A stretch of 64,000 bases of DNA from Anaspis maculata (lineage: Eukaryota; Arthropoda; Insecta; Coleoptera; Scraptiidae), in NCBI GenBank assembly GCA_949128115.1, contig OX421963.1, positions 54,431,306 to 54,495,305 of the forward strand, written 5' to 3'. Of the stretch, positions 34,935 to 45,664 are shown one piece after another; position 1 is the first letter of the stretch; each line of letters starts with the position of its first letter. The notes beneath the pieces are model-generated. The model had not been told where the DNA came from, did no database searches, and saw only the letters and a list, made by a program, of their open reading frames with translations. The position numbers and the translations under genes were made by a program.

Positions 34935-36375
34935 TATATGGCATTTAATGATACAGAAAATTCCTTCTGGATGAGTGTTCTACAAGGCCTAACGAACGAT
35001 ATTAGAAGGGGAAGCACAAAAGCTTCTCCTTAGGGGGGCCGCAGGGGGGCCTGTCAAGTTGACAGTCCAAGAACTCCTACCAAACCATCTTTCAATTTCG
35101 TTGTATCACTCAAATGGGGATGATGTGACTCCATTGTGAATCTCGATGGCATTGGTCGCCATGTCTCTCCAATCCTTCATGCTTGAAAACATAATTTCTT
35201 CGGGAGGTCAGAGAAATTACTTTTTATTTTTTTTACATATACAAGAGGACGCAAAGGTGGCATGTTTTGTGTCTTAACCTGTTATATGGCATTCAGAAAA
35301 TCCTATTATGAAGCCAATTTTTCAAATTCTCAATTTTGGGCTGATTGGTAGACTAAGAATTAGGTATTTTTCAACATCCAGTTCAGACGTACCTTTTTCA
35401 ATGTCCAACTGGATGTTTTTGAAATAATCACAGGGGTGGATAGACTCAACTATTTTCTAAACATTGTGTCGAGAAAATCAATCCTAAACCGCACATGGAG
35501 AGTACATAAATCATTTTTCTTTCGGTTGGTCGAATTGCGATGCCTACTACGCTCGTCAGGGAGAACGCTGAGCATCGCCAGACTAAGCTAGTATGAAAAC
35601 AGCCTAAACGAATTCAAAACTGCCTAAAACACTCATTATGTGCTTCGACATTCAATTCTGAGTCAGCACTCAGAGTTTTAGTCAGTTTTGAATTTGTTTA
35701 GGCTGTTTTCATACTAAATTAGGCTGGCGATGCTCAGCGTTCTCCCTGACGGGCGTAGTAGGCATCGCAATTCGACCGACCGAAAGAAAGATAATTTGTG
35801 TACCTACTCTCTATGCGCGATTTAGAATTGATTTTCTCGACATAATGTTGAGAAAATAGTTCAGTGTGTCCACCTCTGATGATGATTTCAATAACCTCCA
35901 GCTGGACACTGAAAAAAGTACGTCTGAACTGAATGGTTAAAAATACCTACTTCTTAGCCTACCAATCAACCCAAAATTGAGAATTTGAAAAATTGGCTTT
36001 ATAATAGGATTTTGGGAATGCCAAATAACAGGTTGAGATACAAAACATGCCAACTCCGCATTCTCTTTTATGTATAGAAAAATTAAAAGTAATTTCTCTG
36101 ACCTCCCGAAGAAATTATTTTTTTAAGCATGAAAGATGAAAGAGACATGGCGACCAATGCTATCGAGATTCACAATGGAGTCACATCATCCCCATTTCAG
36201 TGATGCAACGAAATTAAAAGATGGTTTGGAAGGAGTTCCTGGACCGTCAACTTGACAGGGCCCCCTGCGGCCCCCCCAAGGGGAAGCTTTTGTGCTTCGC
36301 CTTCTAATATCCTTCGTTAGACCTTGTAGAACACTCATGCAAAAGGAATTTTCTGTATCATTGAATGCCGTATAG
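34935..36375. mobile_element. 1.4-kb foldback nested in the LTR-like repeat
   Basis: Arms of ~700 bp, TGGCATTTAATGATACAGAA outward and its inverse at 36340-36375. Shared blocks include GGGGGGCCGCAGGGGGGCC, CACTCAAATGGGGATGATGT and the GACGGGCGTAGTAGGCATCG block near the centre. Confidence 0.8.
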
Positions 36376-36507
36376 TACCGTTTTTTAATGTGTACCGACC
36401 CAACTGTCTATTTTGGCGGAGGTGCCGACATATCAGTACACACGGAAAGCACGCGAAAGGTGTGTGATTTTTTGGGAGTCGCCTAGAAATCGATGACGGG
36501 TCGCATT

Positions 36508-36945
36508 TGTCCGATCCCTATGTGGGTAGCGCAACCGAGTATTCTGACAAGGCAGGGAACGGAGATGCAGATCTCACCTCCGTTCTCCGTTCCCTGAGTG
36601 GGTAGCGGACCGCACCACATCGCAAGTGCTTGTTTCGCACATGCAAGTTTTCACAGATGAAAAAAATCTTTTGATTTGCCCAACCGAAAGAGATGATTAC
36701 TGTTTGATGTAAACTGTGGAATTCTGTAGTATCTACATGGTTTTCGATAATGTTGAAAGGCAGGGTTATAACTCGGGTTTTAACGTAAGCTTAGTGTATA
36801 CTTTTCTCAGTGCATCGCTGTCGCTGTGAACAGCACCAAGTTGCATGTGCGGTGCGAAAACCAGTTATGGAACGCTGATGCAGATCTCGCTTCCGATCCC
36901 TATCTGGTTAGAGCACTTGGTTGCGCTATCCACATAGGGAACGGA
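36508..36945. mobile_element. Foldback with CCCTATGTGGGTAGCGCAACC ends
   Basis: The left end GATCCCTATGTGGGTAGCGC and right end GCGCTATCCACATAGGGAAC are inverted. A GATGCAGATCTC block is repeated inside. The host around it is intact at 57.33 kb. Confidence 0.6.
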
Positions 36946-37117
36946 AAAATGCTACCGGGTCACTGTGGAATTTACTAGAGGACGATGGAAAGTTTGAGAA
37001 CGCTAGTCAGAGGGATATATAAGCACCATGGATCGCCCACAGCACTAGGGCGAAGATATATACTATTATTGAGAAAATGTAAAATTTTCTCCATTCTCCG
37101 TTTTCTCCGTTATTATA

Positions 37118-37238
37118 CCGTATGATCAAAAACTTTTTTACTTGCGGTAGGCTGTGGCCTGGTCATTGGAAGGCAAATGAGGCTGATTTTGGCCAGATCA
37201 CAGCCTACCACAAGTAGAAAAAGTTTTTGATCATACGG
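37118..37238. mobile_element. 121-bp TA-flanked MITE
   Basis: TIR CCGTATGATCAAAAACTTTTT, pairing for about 40 bp through GGTAGGCTGTG, with TA on both sides. Confidence 0.75.
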
Positions 37239-37492
37239 TACCTACCTACCTGCCGTCTTGCCGAATAAGTGGGTGCGAGGGTGGGTGCCATGTAAAGATG
37301 CATGGCATTCGTTCATACAACAATATTATAATCTTATTAAAATATAATAAGATTTATGATGTACTCCCAGCTTTGCAGAGTCGAGTTGAAGAGCTTTTAC
37401 ACATTTGAAGAACTTCCTGAAAAACGAGTACGAAAGACAACGTAACGTACGAATTAACTACTCATATGACTCCAGGTGCGCTGTGGGTACCT

Positions 37493-37675
37493 ATATCCCA
37501 TACACTTTCTATTTTCAATAAAATGATTTTTTGGAGCAAAAATAAAGTGACAAGCTGGAGGGCTACAGCTACGGCTGATGGCACCTGCAAAGTTTTGGAG
37601 CGAAACTTGCCACTTTATTTTTGCTCCAAAAAGTCATTCTACTGAAAATAGAAAGTGTATGGGATATAGGTAGTT
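37493..37675. mobile_element. Foldback, AGTGACAAGCTGGAG family, copy 2
   Basis: Arms ATCCCATACACTTTCTATTTT and GCAAAAATAAAGTGACAAGC are inverted. Its relative is nested at 16005-16205. Confidence 0.75.
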
Positions 37676-38075
37676 ACATTTTCTAAGAGTCGATGAATTT
37701 TACAAGTACAGCTAACCGCTAACCGCATTTGAAAGCTTGTACGGCAAGAATGCATTAATATGTACCGAGATATGTACGCATTGCTCTACAGGCTACAGAA
37801 ACATAAATGATGATAAACGAACCCTTTTATTTCCACACTGTCTGTGCCCATACGTAATAGGTACCTACTCCCTACTCCTACTACTAGCATCCGGTTCCAT
37901 CAAGCTTAATAATTGAGTCACATCACAATACACAAACCAACTCCGCTGAAGGGTACCTACCTAAGCTTGGCGTAGAGGTACCTAAGTTGTAGACTTCCAT
38001 ACTTTTTGCAAACTCAATTTCAAAACCTAAAATAAAAATCGGTTGTGTCACCCCAAAACCGAGGGGGTAATCACT
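37676..38075. other. Intergenic, no gene seen
   Basis: Low-information AT-rich sequence with several GGTACCTA words. Confidence 0.5.
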
Positions 38076-38305
38076 CATGCAATACCCATGTGGGACCAAG
38101 TGTGGGACACTGAGTCCACAATACCATGCAAAATTTATGCAATGTCATGTAATACCTATGCAATACCATGCAATACTCATGCAATACCATGCCGTACCAT
38201 GCAATACTCATGCAATACTCATGCAATACTCATGTAATATCATGCAATGCTTATACAATACCATGCAATACTTATGCAATATAATGCAATAATTGTGCAA
38301 TATAG
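38076..38305. repeat. 10-bp minisatellite, unit near CATGCAATAC
   Basis: About 20 imperfect units (CATGCAATAC, CATGCAATACTTATGC and similar). Spacing stays near 10 bp or its multiples. The open frames through it are produced by the repeat. Confidence 0.85.
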
Positions 38306-40784
38306 GTAGGAGAAGTGTGCCTATGATGCCACACTTTTTTTAAATGACTTTCTTTTCTATACTAACAACAGTAAAATGATTTTCAATGCACCAAATTAAC
38401 CGGCAACTATTATGGTTTTTCACAAAAACTAGCAAGTAGTATGGGGGCATAGGTCGTGCCGTGTGCAGCTTCGTGAAGATACATAGAGTTATGTCTTAAT
38501 TGATTTCTGGGGGATCAAGGACCATGAAAAATTATGGTGGAATATTGGCATCTGCTGCAGACAAATATGGTGGAGGCGCCAAAATGGGCTTCATCTGGTA
38601 GTAAAAAACTGGCTGTAGCTCGTTTGTTTTTCAACGGATTGCGACATCTGGAACGTCATTTTGTAGACAAAAAAATTCTCTTCTTATTTCGAGTCTGAAT
38701 TCACAAACGTCATTTCGTGAAACTGTCAAAATTGTCTTCATAAGATATGCTAAATTCCGCTGGTTTTTGAAGGTTATCCGATATTCTTGAAATCTTGCAG
38801 TATCATAGATCTTGAGGTGCTCTTTCCCAATTTCTACTTTTCCACTTCGTATCTTTTCTGTTTTGGCCGCCATATTGGAAAGATGGCGCCCGAAAAACAG
38901 TTTTTTGTCAATATCTTGAATTCAACGGACTCAAGATTGAAACGAGTATATGCGGAGAAAAGCCCATTCAAATTTCAACAATTTGACATATCAGTCATTT
39001 ATGTGCTATTTACAGTTCTTGAGTTAGAGCTTTCAGAACTTCCGGAAGCATCAACTTTCGGCATTCAATCAGCATCTTAAATTGATATCACCGTCATGTA
39101 GTAAGCAAATTAACCATAAATAGCTCTTGGCCATTAACCATAGATAATGAAAAATCCCGAAAATCGATCATGGTGATATTAATTGTGTAATTACAGGGTA
39201 AACTGTGGAAGCAAACTGACTTTAGAAAGAAATAAAGGTGATATAGCATTTGAAGGATATCAGATACATTTGAAACTCATTATTATGATGAAACTTGGGG
39301 TCATCATTCAGAATATCCACTTTCCACTTCGTATACCTGCTGTTCTGGCCATAATTTTGAAAAGATGGCGCCCAAAAAAAACATTTTTTGAATTTTTTTG
39401 GAAAATTCGTTGTAACATTTTGGAATTCATATCCAAAGTGAAGGTCTATTGAATTCTCTAAAATTTGACACCTGAATCACTCACGTGCGACTTACGGTTT
39501 TCAAGCTATACCGTTTCAAAGTCAATTTTCTCTTAGAGTTCACCCTGTAGTTGCATAACAACCGTTAACATGATTGATTGTCTGGATATTAATGGTCTCT
39601 GGTTGACAACTTATCATTATTTATGGTTAATTTGACTGCCACGTGGAGCTAAGATCAACTTGCCATGTTAATTGGATGACAAAAGTTGATGCTTCAGGGA
39701 GTTCTAGAAGCCATAACCCAAGAACTGGAAGTAGCACGTCCACGAGTAAAGTGTCAAATTGTAGAGAATTGAATAAGCTTTCATCCGCATACAAACGTTT
39801 CCACCTCACATTGACTGAAATGAAGATATTAACAAAAAACTGTTTTTTGGGCGCCATCTTTCCAATATGGCGGCCAAAACGGCAAATATACGAAATGAAA
39901 ATGTGGAAATTCGGGAAGGGCGCCTCAAGATCTATGATACTGCCAAGTTTCAAAAATACCAGATAACCTTCAAAAAAGGCCGGAATTTAGCACACCTTAT
40001 TAAGACAATTTTGACAGTTTCCCGAAATGACGTTTGTAAATTTAGGTATGAAATGAGAAGAGAATTTTTTTGTCTACAAGATGACGTTCCAGATGTTCAA
40101 ATCCGTTGAAAAACAAACGAGCTACAGCCAGTTTCTTATTACCAGATGAAGCCCATTTTGGCGCCTCCACCATATTTGCCAGCAGCAGATGTCAATATTC
40201 CACCATAATTTTTCATGGTCCTTGATCGCCCAGGAATCGATAAGGACATATCTCTATATATCTTCACGAAGTTGCACACGGCCAAGCCTTTTTTGACTCT
40301 ATGCCCCCTGACTAAAGTGATAGTTTAATAAAAATGTGATGTACATACGGTATGATTTTTCTTTCAAAAACTGCAAGTGTGCACTACATTTTTATAAGTA
40401 CGAGTTAGTTGGATGTAGACTCTAAAAACGAAAGACTTAACACCCTAACTGAAAAACTATAATATGCTGTTTTGAGATTAGAATATTGAGCTTCATCCTA
40501 GAAAAATATTACTCCGCTGCTTTTATCGCACAAGCAGTGATACAAGTTTCTAGTAGCGAGTAGGAAAAAACGTTCAAGGTGGAAATTTCATACTTACCGT
40601 TTCTTCCAAGAAAACTCCAGCCGATGATTCTTTCTCGCTGACAGGCGTTTCACTTTGATGAAATGTATTGTTGGTTGTCAGACACAAGCCCTCAGGTACA
40701 TAAATAACTGAGTATGAGGGAGTATGCCATCATAAGGGGTGTGCCATCATAAGGGGTGTGCCATCAATGGCACACTTCCCTACT
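38306..40784. mobile_element. 2.5-kb foldback element
   Basis: The ends GTAGGAGAAGTGTGCC and GGCACACTTCCCTAC are inverted. The arms share GAAAAATTATGGTGGAATATT, GCGCCAAAATGGGCTTCATC and TTTTTCAACGGATT. The left end abuts the minisatellite. Mirror-image frames (38631-38873 on - and 39867-40109 on +) give similar peptides because the arms are inverted. Confidence 0.75.
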
Positions 40785-41286
40785 CATGTAATAATTGGAT
40801 ACAATGCGCTTGCGCGGCCCCGTCAATTGCCGAACGCCATGCCGCACTGACGAACACGAACCGTGCCGTACCAGCTTTATTGAGGTGCTGCATTGGCAAG
40901 TCTCGACTCGTTTGCTCTCTGCTTCTTCCTCTTATAGTTCTTCTTCCTATATAGATTGAAAATGACGGATCAAAGATGGCGGCCAAGTGACAAAAGTCAT
41001 TGGTCAACTTTATATGGTGGTCACGTACGCATCCGATTGGCGTTTGCACCACATCGATATCTCTTTTCGTTGAGGCATAATTCTTCTAATTCTATCACTT
41101 CGAAACATGTTCAATATGGAGAATACAAGATGGCGGCGAAACATCAATTGTCAAAAATTGGATGTATCTAATTGAAGTTCACATCGCCTGCGAATTTCAC
41201 TCGAATCAGACCACTTTCAGAGAAATTCAAAATGGCGGATCAAAGATGGCGGCCAAGTGACAAAAGTCATTGGTTAACTTTATATG

Positions 41287-42114
41287 AGCTGCGTTCGGTT
41301 ATTACGTCAGATGCCCGATTTACATCTACATCGTTCGGTTATTGCATCTCAAGCAAATCGACGCAGATCTGAAGCGTTCGGATATTCCCTGCCAGACGCG
41401 TCAGATGTGCATCCGTTTGCTCGGAGGTTTTTGACCGAGGTCCCAGATCTTTTTTTGACGTATGTCAACTTGTTGTTCCGCGTTGCTCGTTTGAGGTTAG
41501 GGATTAGGCATATTTCCGCATTTGAGTGAGCAACAAGTGTGACACTGCTGGCTGGGGCTGGTTATTTGGCGTAAAAATGGCAGAAGGAGCGAAAGTCGAA
41601 ACTTTCTATGTTTGCCAGACACCATACCATAATAAGTGCTTGTTTATCTAGGGGAAGTTGAGGGTGCCCTTTATGAACCATTAAAGGCTCTACGGTATGC
41701 AGCTTTTGTGAAAAATCGTCAAACGTGTCTGGGGTCATTCGAAAGTTCCTTTTGAACTGGTGCGCTGTGAATCGCGGAACTGTTTCCTCAGCAAAATTTT
41801 CAATTTTCTCCAGCGGGCAAATTTCCTTCTCCTCGTCTTCACTAAATATCATTTCCCAACCAAACGCCAGCATGTGGCAAATCACCCTGTTTTGTTGAAC
41901 TATTTTATTCATGGTAAACAAATTCGACTAAGCGGGAGCGCACGCCGTCAGCTGTCAACTGCTGTCAACTTCACTTATTGTTTTACCTGTCATCTGTCAT
42001 TGTTTCATCTGCATCGTTCGGTTTTGTCAAATCATATTTTGGTCACGTGACTAACAACCAACACATATCAGACGCATCTGCATCGCCTCTCACATGTAAT
42101 TACCGAACGCAGCT
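41287..42114 (-). mobile_element. Non-autonomous PIF/Harbinger element, ATG target duplication
   Basis: Ends AGCTGCGTTCGGTTATTAC and GTAATTACCGAACGCAGCT are inverted. ATG flanks both sides (41284-41286, 42115-42117). The neighbouring tandem unit at 41011-41020 reads ACTTTATATGGTGGTCACG without the insert, an empty site. It carries part of a transposase on the minus strand. Confidence 0.88.
41562..41921 (-). pseudogene. Harbinger (HARBI1-like) transposase, N-terminal fragment
   Basis: A 119-residue frame contains HQFKRNFRMTPDTFDDF and LPLDKQALIMVWCLAN with ESFDFRSF after it. This is the N-terminal pattern of PIF/Harbinger transposases (F...FRM....F..L, then P..KQ.LI..W.LA..ESFR). The DDE catalytic domain that should follow is missing: the frame stops at 41562, and only ~275 bp remain to the element end. 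The element therefore cannot encode an active transposase and is an internally deleted derivative. Confidence 0.75.
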
Positions 42115-43132
42115 ATGGTGGTCACGTACGCATTCGATGGGCGTTTGTACCACATCGATATCTCTTTTCGTTGAGGCATAATTCTCCTAGTTCTATCACT
42201 TCGAAACATGTTCAATATGGAGAATACAAGATGGCGGCGGGACATCAATTGTCAAAAATTGGATAGATCTTGATGTGGTTTACATTGCCTGCAAATTTCA
42301 TTTCAATCGGATCACTTTTAGAGAAATTCAAAATGGCGGATCAAAGATGGCGGCAGAATAAAAAAAAACTGAAAGTCAACTTGACATCCTGGACATATGT
42401 ACTATTGATCAGCGTTTACACCACATCGATATCTTTCTTCCCCGAGGAGTTATCCCGGGTACGGACGGACGGACGGACAGACGGACAAAGTGAAGCTAAA
42501 AGCGCCTTTTTCCCTTTTTTTGGAAAAGTGCGCTAAAAATAGAACCGAACGCGGCGAACGCCGCAACAGCTTATTCTTCTATTTCCTGGGACGACGCTGG
42601 TCGCTAGGGCATCCGGGATTCGGGATCCCGGGATCCCGTTAGGATTTCAATCCCGAAAATCCCGGGATTTTTCCACCGAGATCCCGGGATTTTCGGGATT
42701 TTTCAAATGATGCATCTTTTACCTCAGTTTGATGAAAAATAGAGGCAATGCAAGAAACACAGATTATTCAAGCAAGCACACCACAATTTGACACCATTAT
42801 TAGATAGTAATAATTGTACATACAATAAGATACAATACAAATACATATTCATTCTGCTAAAAAAACTAAGTAGAACCTAATCCTCATTTGTTGTACCTAT
42901 AATAATTAATAATTGGTGGTAATTGATAGTATTGATCCATACTAATACTAGAATTATTAGGTGAGGTACATTACACTTGGGGCCAATATTTTCACACGAG
43001 ATACCTTCCGGTTACCATACCACAAAACACCATGGATATTGATATCTGTGGTATTCCACTTCCAGGCAAAGTTAAATGGGAATGAAAATACCAGCCCTTG
43101 AAAAGTAAAGAACATGTCCAGCTCCAAACTCA

Positions 43133-44211
43133 TTAGGTTTGTTTTGGCAGCGATACACAACCGTTTCCAACCGTTTGGATTCTGCGCGCTTCCGTTAAGC
43201 CGTTCGGGCAGTGTAAACTTCGAGTTGCCAACTGTTGGTAAGCTGTTTGGGCAGGTGCCTCCAACGGTTCGAAAACAGTTTGTGGACGGTCAGAGGAGTT
43301 TGAGAATTAAAAAGAAACTGGTGATCAGACGCATGCGTACGCCTTTATTCGCAATCGGGCGATCTTTGATTGATGGCGTGGCGCGTAATGTGACAGTGTG
43401 ACAGTAAAGGTAAATAAAGACGCATTTTCGAGGTTAATTTAAAATAGTTTTACCTGCTGAAAGTTACATATTTACATTAATTCGGTAAATTTATCAAGGG
43501 GTTTCTGATGCGACTAACAAAGTTGTTGACGGGAATCGTTTTTTTTTTGGTTTTTTTCCGTCAAGTAGAAACTCCTCCAAAAAGAAAATGTACGGATATT
43601 GCTATCAAATTTTGAAAAATTTTGATTTTTGAAAATTCAAAAATTAGATAGCATTGACCATGTATCTTTCCTCAAGAAAGTCGCATGCCAAATATGAACT
43701 TTTTATTTTTTAAAAAGGCACCAAAAATGATTTCTCGTAGATATGAAAAAGTGAATTAGTAGAAGTCATTTTTGGTACCTTTTTTTTTTGAAAATAGAAA
43801 GTTCAAATCGCATGCGACTTTCTTGAGGAAAGATACCTTGTCGATGCTATCTAGTTCTTGAATTTTCAAAAATCAAATTTAAATATTTTCAAAATATTTT
43901 GAAAATTTTCAAAATTTGATAGCAATGTCTGTACATTTTCTTTTTTGATGAGTTTGTACTTGACGAAAAAAATAAAATAAAACCGATTTCCGTCGACAAC
44001 TTTTTTAGTCGCATCAGAAACCCCTTAAATAAGACCTCGGCTTGGCGGGGAAAACTTGACAAGTTGTTGTGTCCCTAGTTTCAACTGGAACCGCTCGCTA
44101 CGCGTTCTTGCAGCAAAAACTTTCCAACCACTTGAAAACTGGTGGGAGTCGAGTATGCGCGCTGAATCACAGTTAGCAAACCGTCCGCAACTCGCTGCCA
44201 AAACAAACCTA
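43133..44211. mobile_element. Inverted-repeat element nested in the hAT
   Basis: The ends TAGGTTTGTTTTGGCAGCG and CGCTGCCAAAACAAACCTA are inverted. Each arm carries related GTTTGGC/CCGTTTGG words. A + frame at 43114-43401 is unrecognised. Confidence 0.6.
43497..44027. mobile_element. Foldback element, GGGGTTTCTGATGCGAC family, copy 2
   Basis: Arms AAGGGGTTTCTGATGCGACT and AGTCGCATCAGAAACCCCTT enclose ~530 bp. Matches the arms of 6015-7031 but lacks that copy's inner insertion. Confidence 0.8.
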
Positions 44212-44543
44212 TTGAATAAAACAAAACTGTACTAAATTAAAAAAAAAACAATTAATTTTTCACTCGGCAGGTAATTTTTGCTTTTTTGCATTATGCAATG
44301 TTTTATTTATGCAAAAGGAGTACAAAAAATACTAAAATTGGTGTCATATGAGTCAAATTATGATGTACTTACTTGAATATAACCTGGTGTTTCTTGCATT
44401 GACTTTATTTCTCACTTAGCTGAGGTGGAAAGTTGCATCAATTGAGAAATCCCGAAAATCCCGGGATCCCGGGATTTGGTATTTTCAATCCCGAAATCTC
44501 GGGATTTTGATTATGTCTCGGGATTGGATGCCCTACTGGTCGC

Positions 44544-45315
44544 CCCAAGGTCAGACAAGACAACGTTACAGGCGTTCGTTACAACCACTGTCCACTGATG
44601 CTATGAACCACTTTCACTCCCATGTGTGGTTCTGCGTTAGTTGTGTGTTGTGATCTAGGCGCGAGTATAGAAGTTTTACTTCAATATCAAATGTCGTAAG
44701 AATTGGCTCTACGCCACTGGGCTAGTGTCACAAAATGGTAAAAATTGAGTTCAAAATTGAGTCACCAAGATAATTCATTAAGGATTTTGGTATCAGTTTT
44801 ATCTCATATCTTATATCAACAATTTAGGCTCTTAGGTCTCATTTAGGCTCATGATCATTTAGTTCTTCTAGTCTTAATTTCATGATCGGCTGTAGTGTTG
44901 GTTGCAACTTGGCCCGCTGGTATTGAACTATTAATTATTGTTATTAGTTATATTATATGCATATCGCATGCCTCGCACATGCAACATATATGAACCAATT
45001 TTGAACGATTCACATAGCTCTCCATAGGTCAAAGTTTTTGTGCTGTGTTTTTGCATCTCTTGCTCTTGTGATCTTGACAGCATCTGGCCTCTGCAAGAGT
45101 GATGTCGAAAGTGGAAGGTAAATTGAATTAAAGGCTTTCAGTGATCATCAGACAATAGACAATACAACGGTGAAAGAATGTTCACTTCGAGGTTCACTTC
45201 ATCTATTACGATCTTCGAGATATAACCTAGTGAACTGGAAAAACTGGAGCAAATCTGAATATCCGGAAATGTCAAAAATGGGGCCGTTCTCTCGGTTCAA
45301 ATTTCGAAGTAGCAA
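44544..45315. other. Intergenic, no gene seen
   Basis: No recognisable element ends or coding blocks. Confidence 0.5.
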
Positions 45316-45664
45316 CATAGCATCACGGGCGTGAGGCCTAGTAGCGCACTTTTTTTTTGTAATGAATCAGTGAACAGGTACCTATCGATTACGATTCTTC
45401 ATGAAAAAATACGCGTACTCTTTGAATTTGAACTGAATTGCTCGAAAGTTATGGAAAATCAAAACAGGGACTTTGGAAAATGTGAAAATGTTGGATTTAA
45501 TAATAATAATAATAATAATAAAATGTCTTTATTGGCGGTATTCAGCGAAGCTGCTCTTCCATACAACCACAACAATACAACAATAAACATATAACAAAAA
45601 ATATGTATATAATAAACAAAATAACATAAATCACGTATATATCATGAAAAAAAAACAATAAGTA

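Larger units (their letters stand above)
34774..37050 (+). mobile_element. LTR-like repeat, copy 1, with two nested foldbacks
   Basis: The outer pieces (34774-34934 and 36376-37050) align with 57085-57420: GAGCGGCGAT near the start, GTACAAGTGCGG, CCAGAATATAC, GGCGGAGGTGCCG, GGGTCACTGTGGAATTT, then a TATA-like GGATATATAAGCACC. The layout (TG-type start, late TATA box) resembles a retroviral-type LTR, but no internal genes or target duplication are seen. Confidence 0.35.
40960..42541. repeat. ~270-bp tandem repeat with AAGATGGCGGC, and (GGAC)n end
   Basis: AAATGRCGGATCAAAGATGG starts units at 40960, 41230 and 42330. The second unit is interrupted by the Harbinger element. The array ends in (GGAC)n and GAAAAGTGCGCTAAAAA, the right end of the TAGCGCA family. 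Confidence 0.8.
42605..44535. mobile_element. hAT-type element with two nested insertions
   Basis: TIR TAGGGCATCC (left) and GGATGCCCTA (right), with 8-bp duplication CTGGTCGC (42597-42604, 44536-44543). The subterminal regions are full of ATCCCGGGAT-type palindromes. No hAT transposase is visible. Nested inside are an inverted-repeat element (about 43133-44211) and, within it, a foldback (43497-44027). Confidence 0.85.

Noticed and set aside
38076..38305. Regular repeats considered as a CRISPR array
   Set aside because: Units are ~10 bp with no unique spacers, in a eukaryotic context; a minisatellite explains them.
43255..43285. GGTTCGAAAAC as a tRNA/SINE B box
   Set aside because: No matching A box at a proper distance and no cloverleaf; it lies within the arm of a nested inverted-repeat element.
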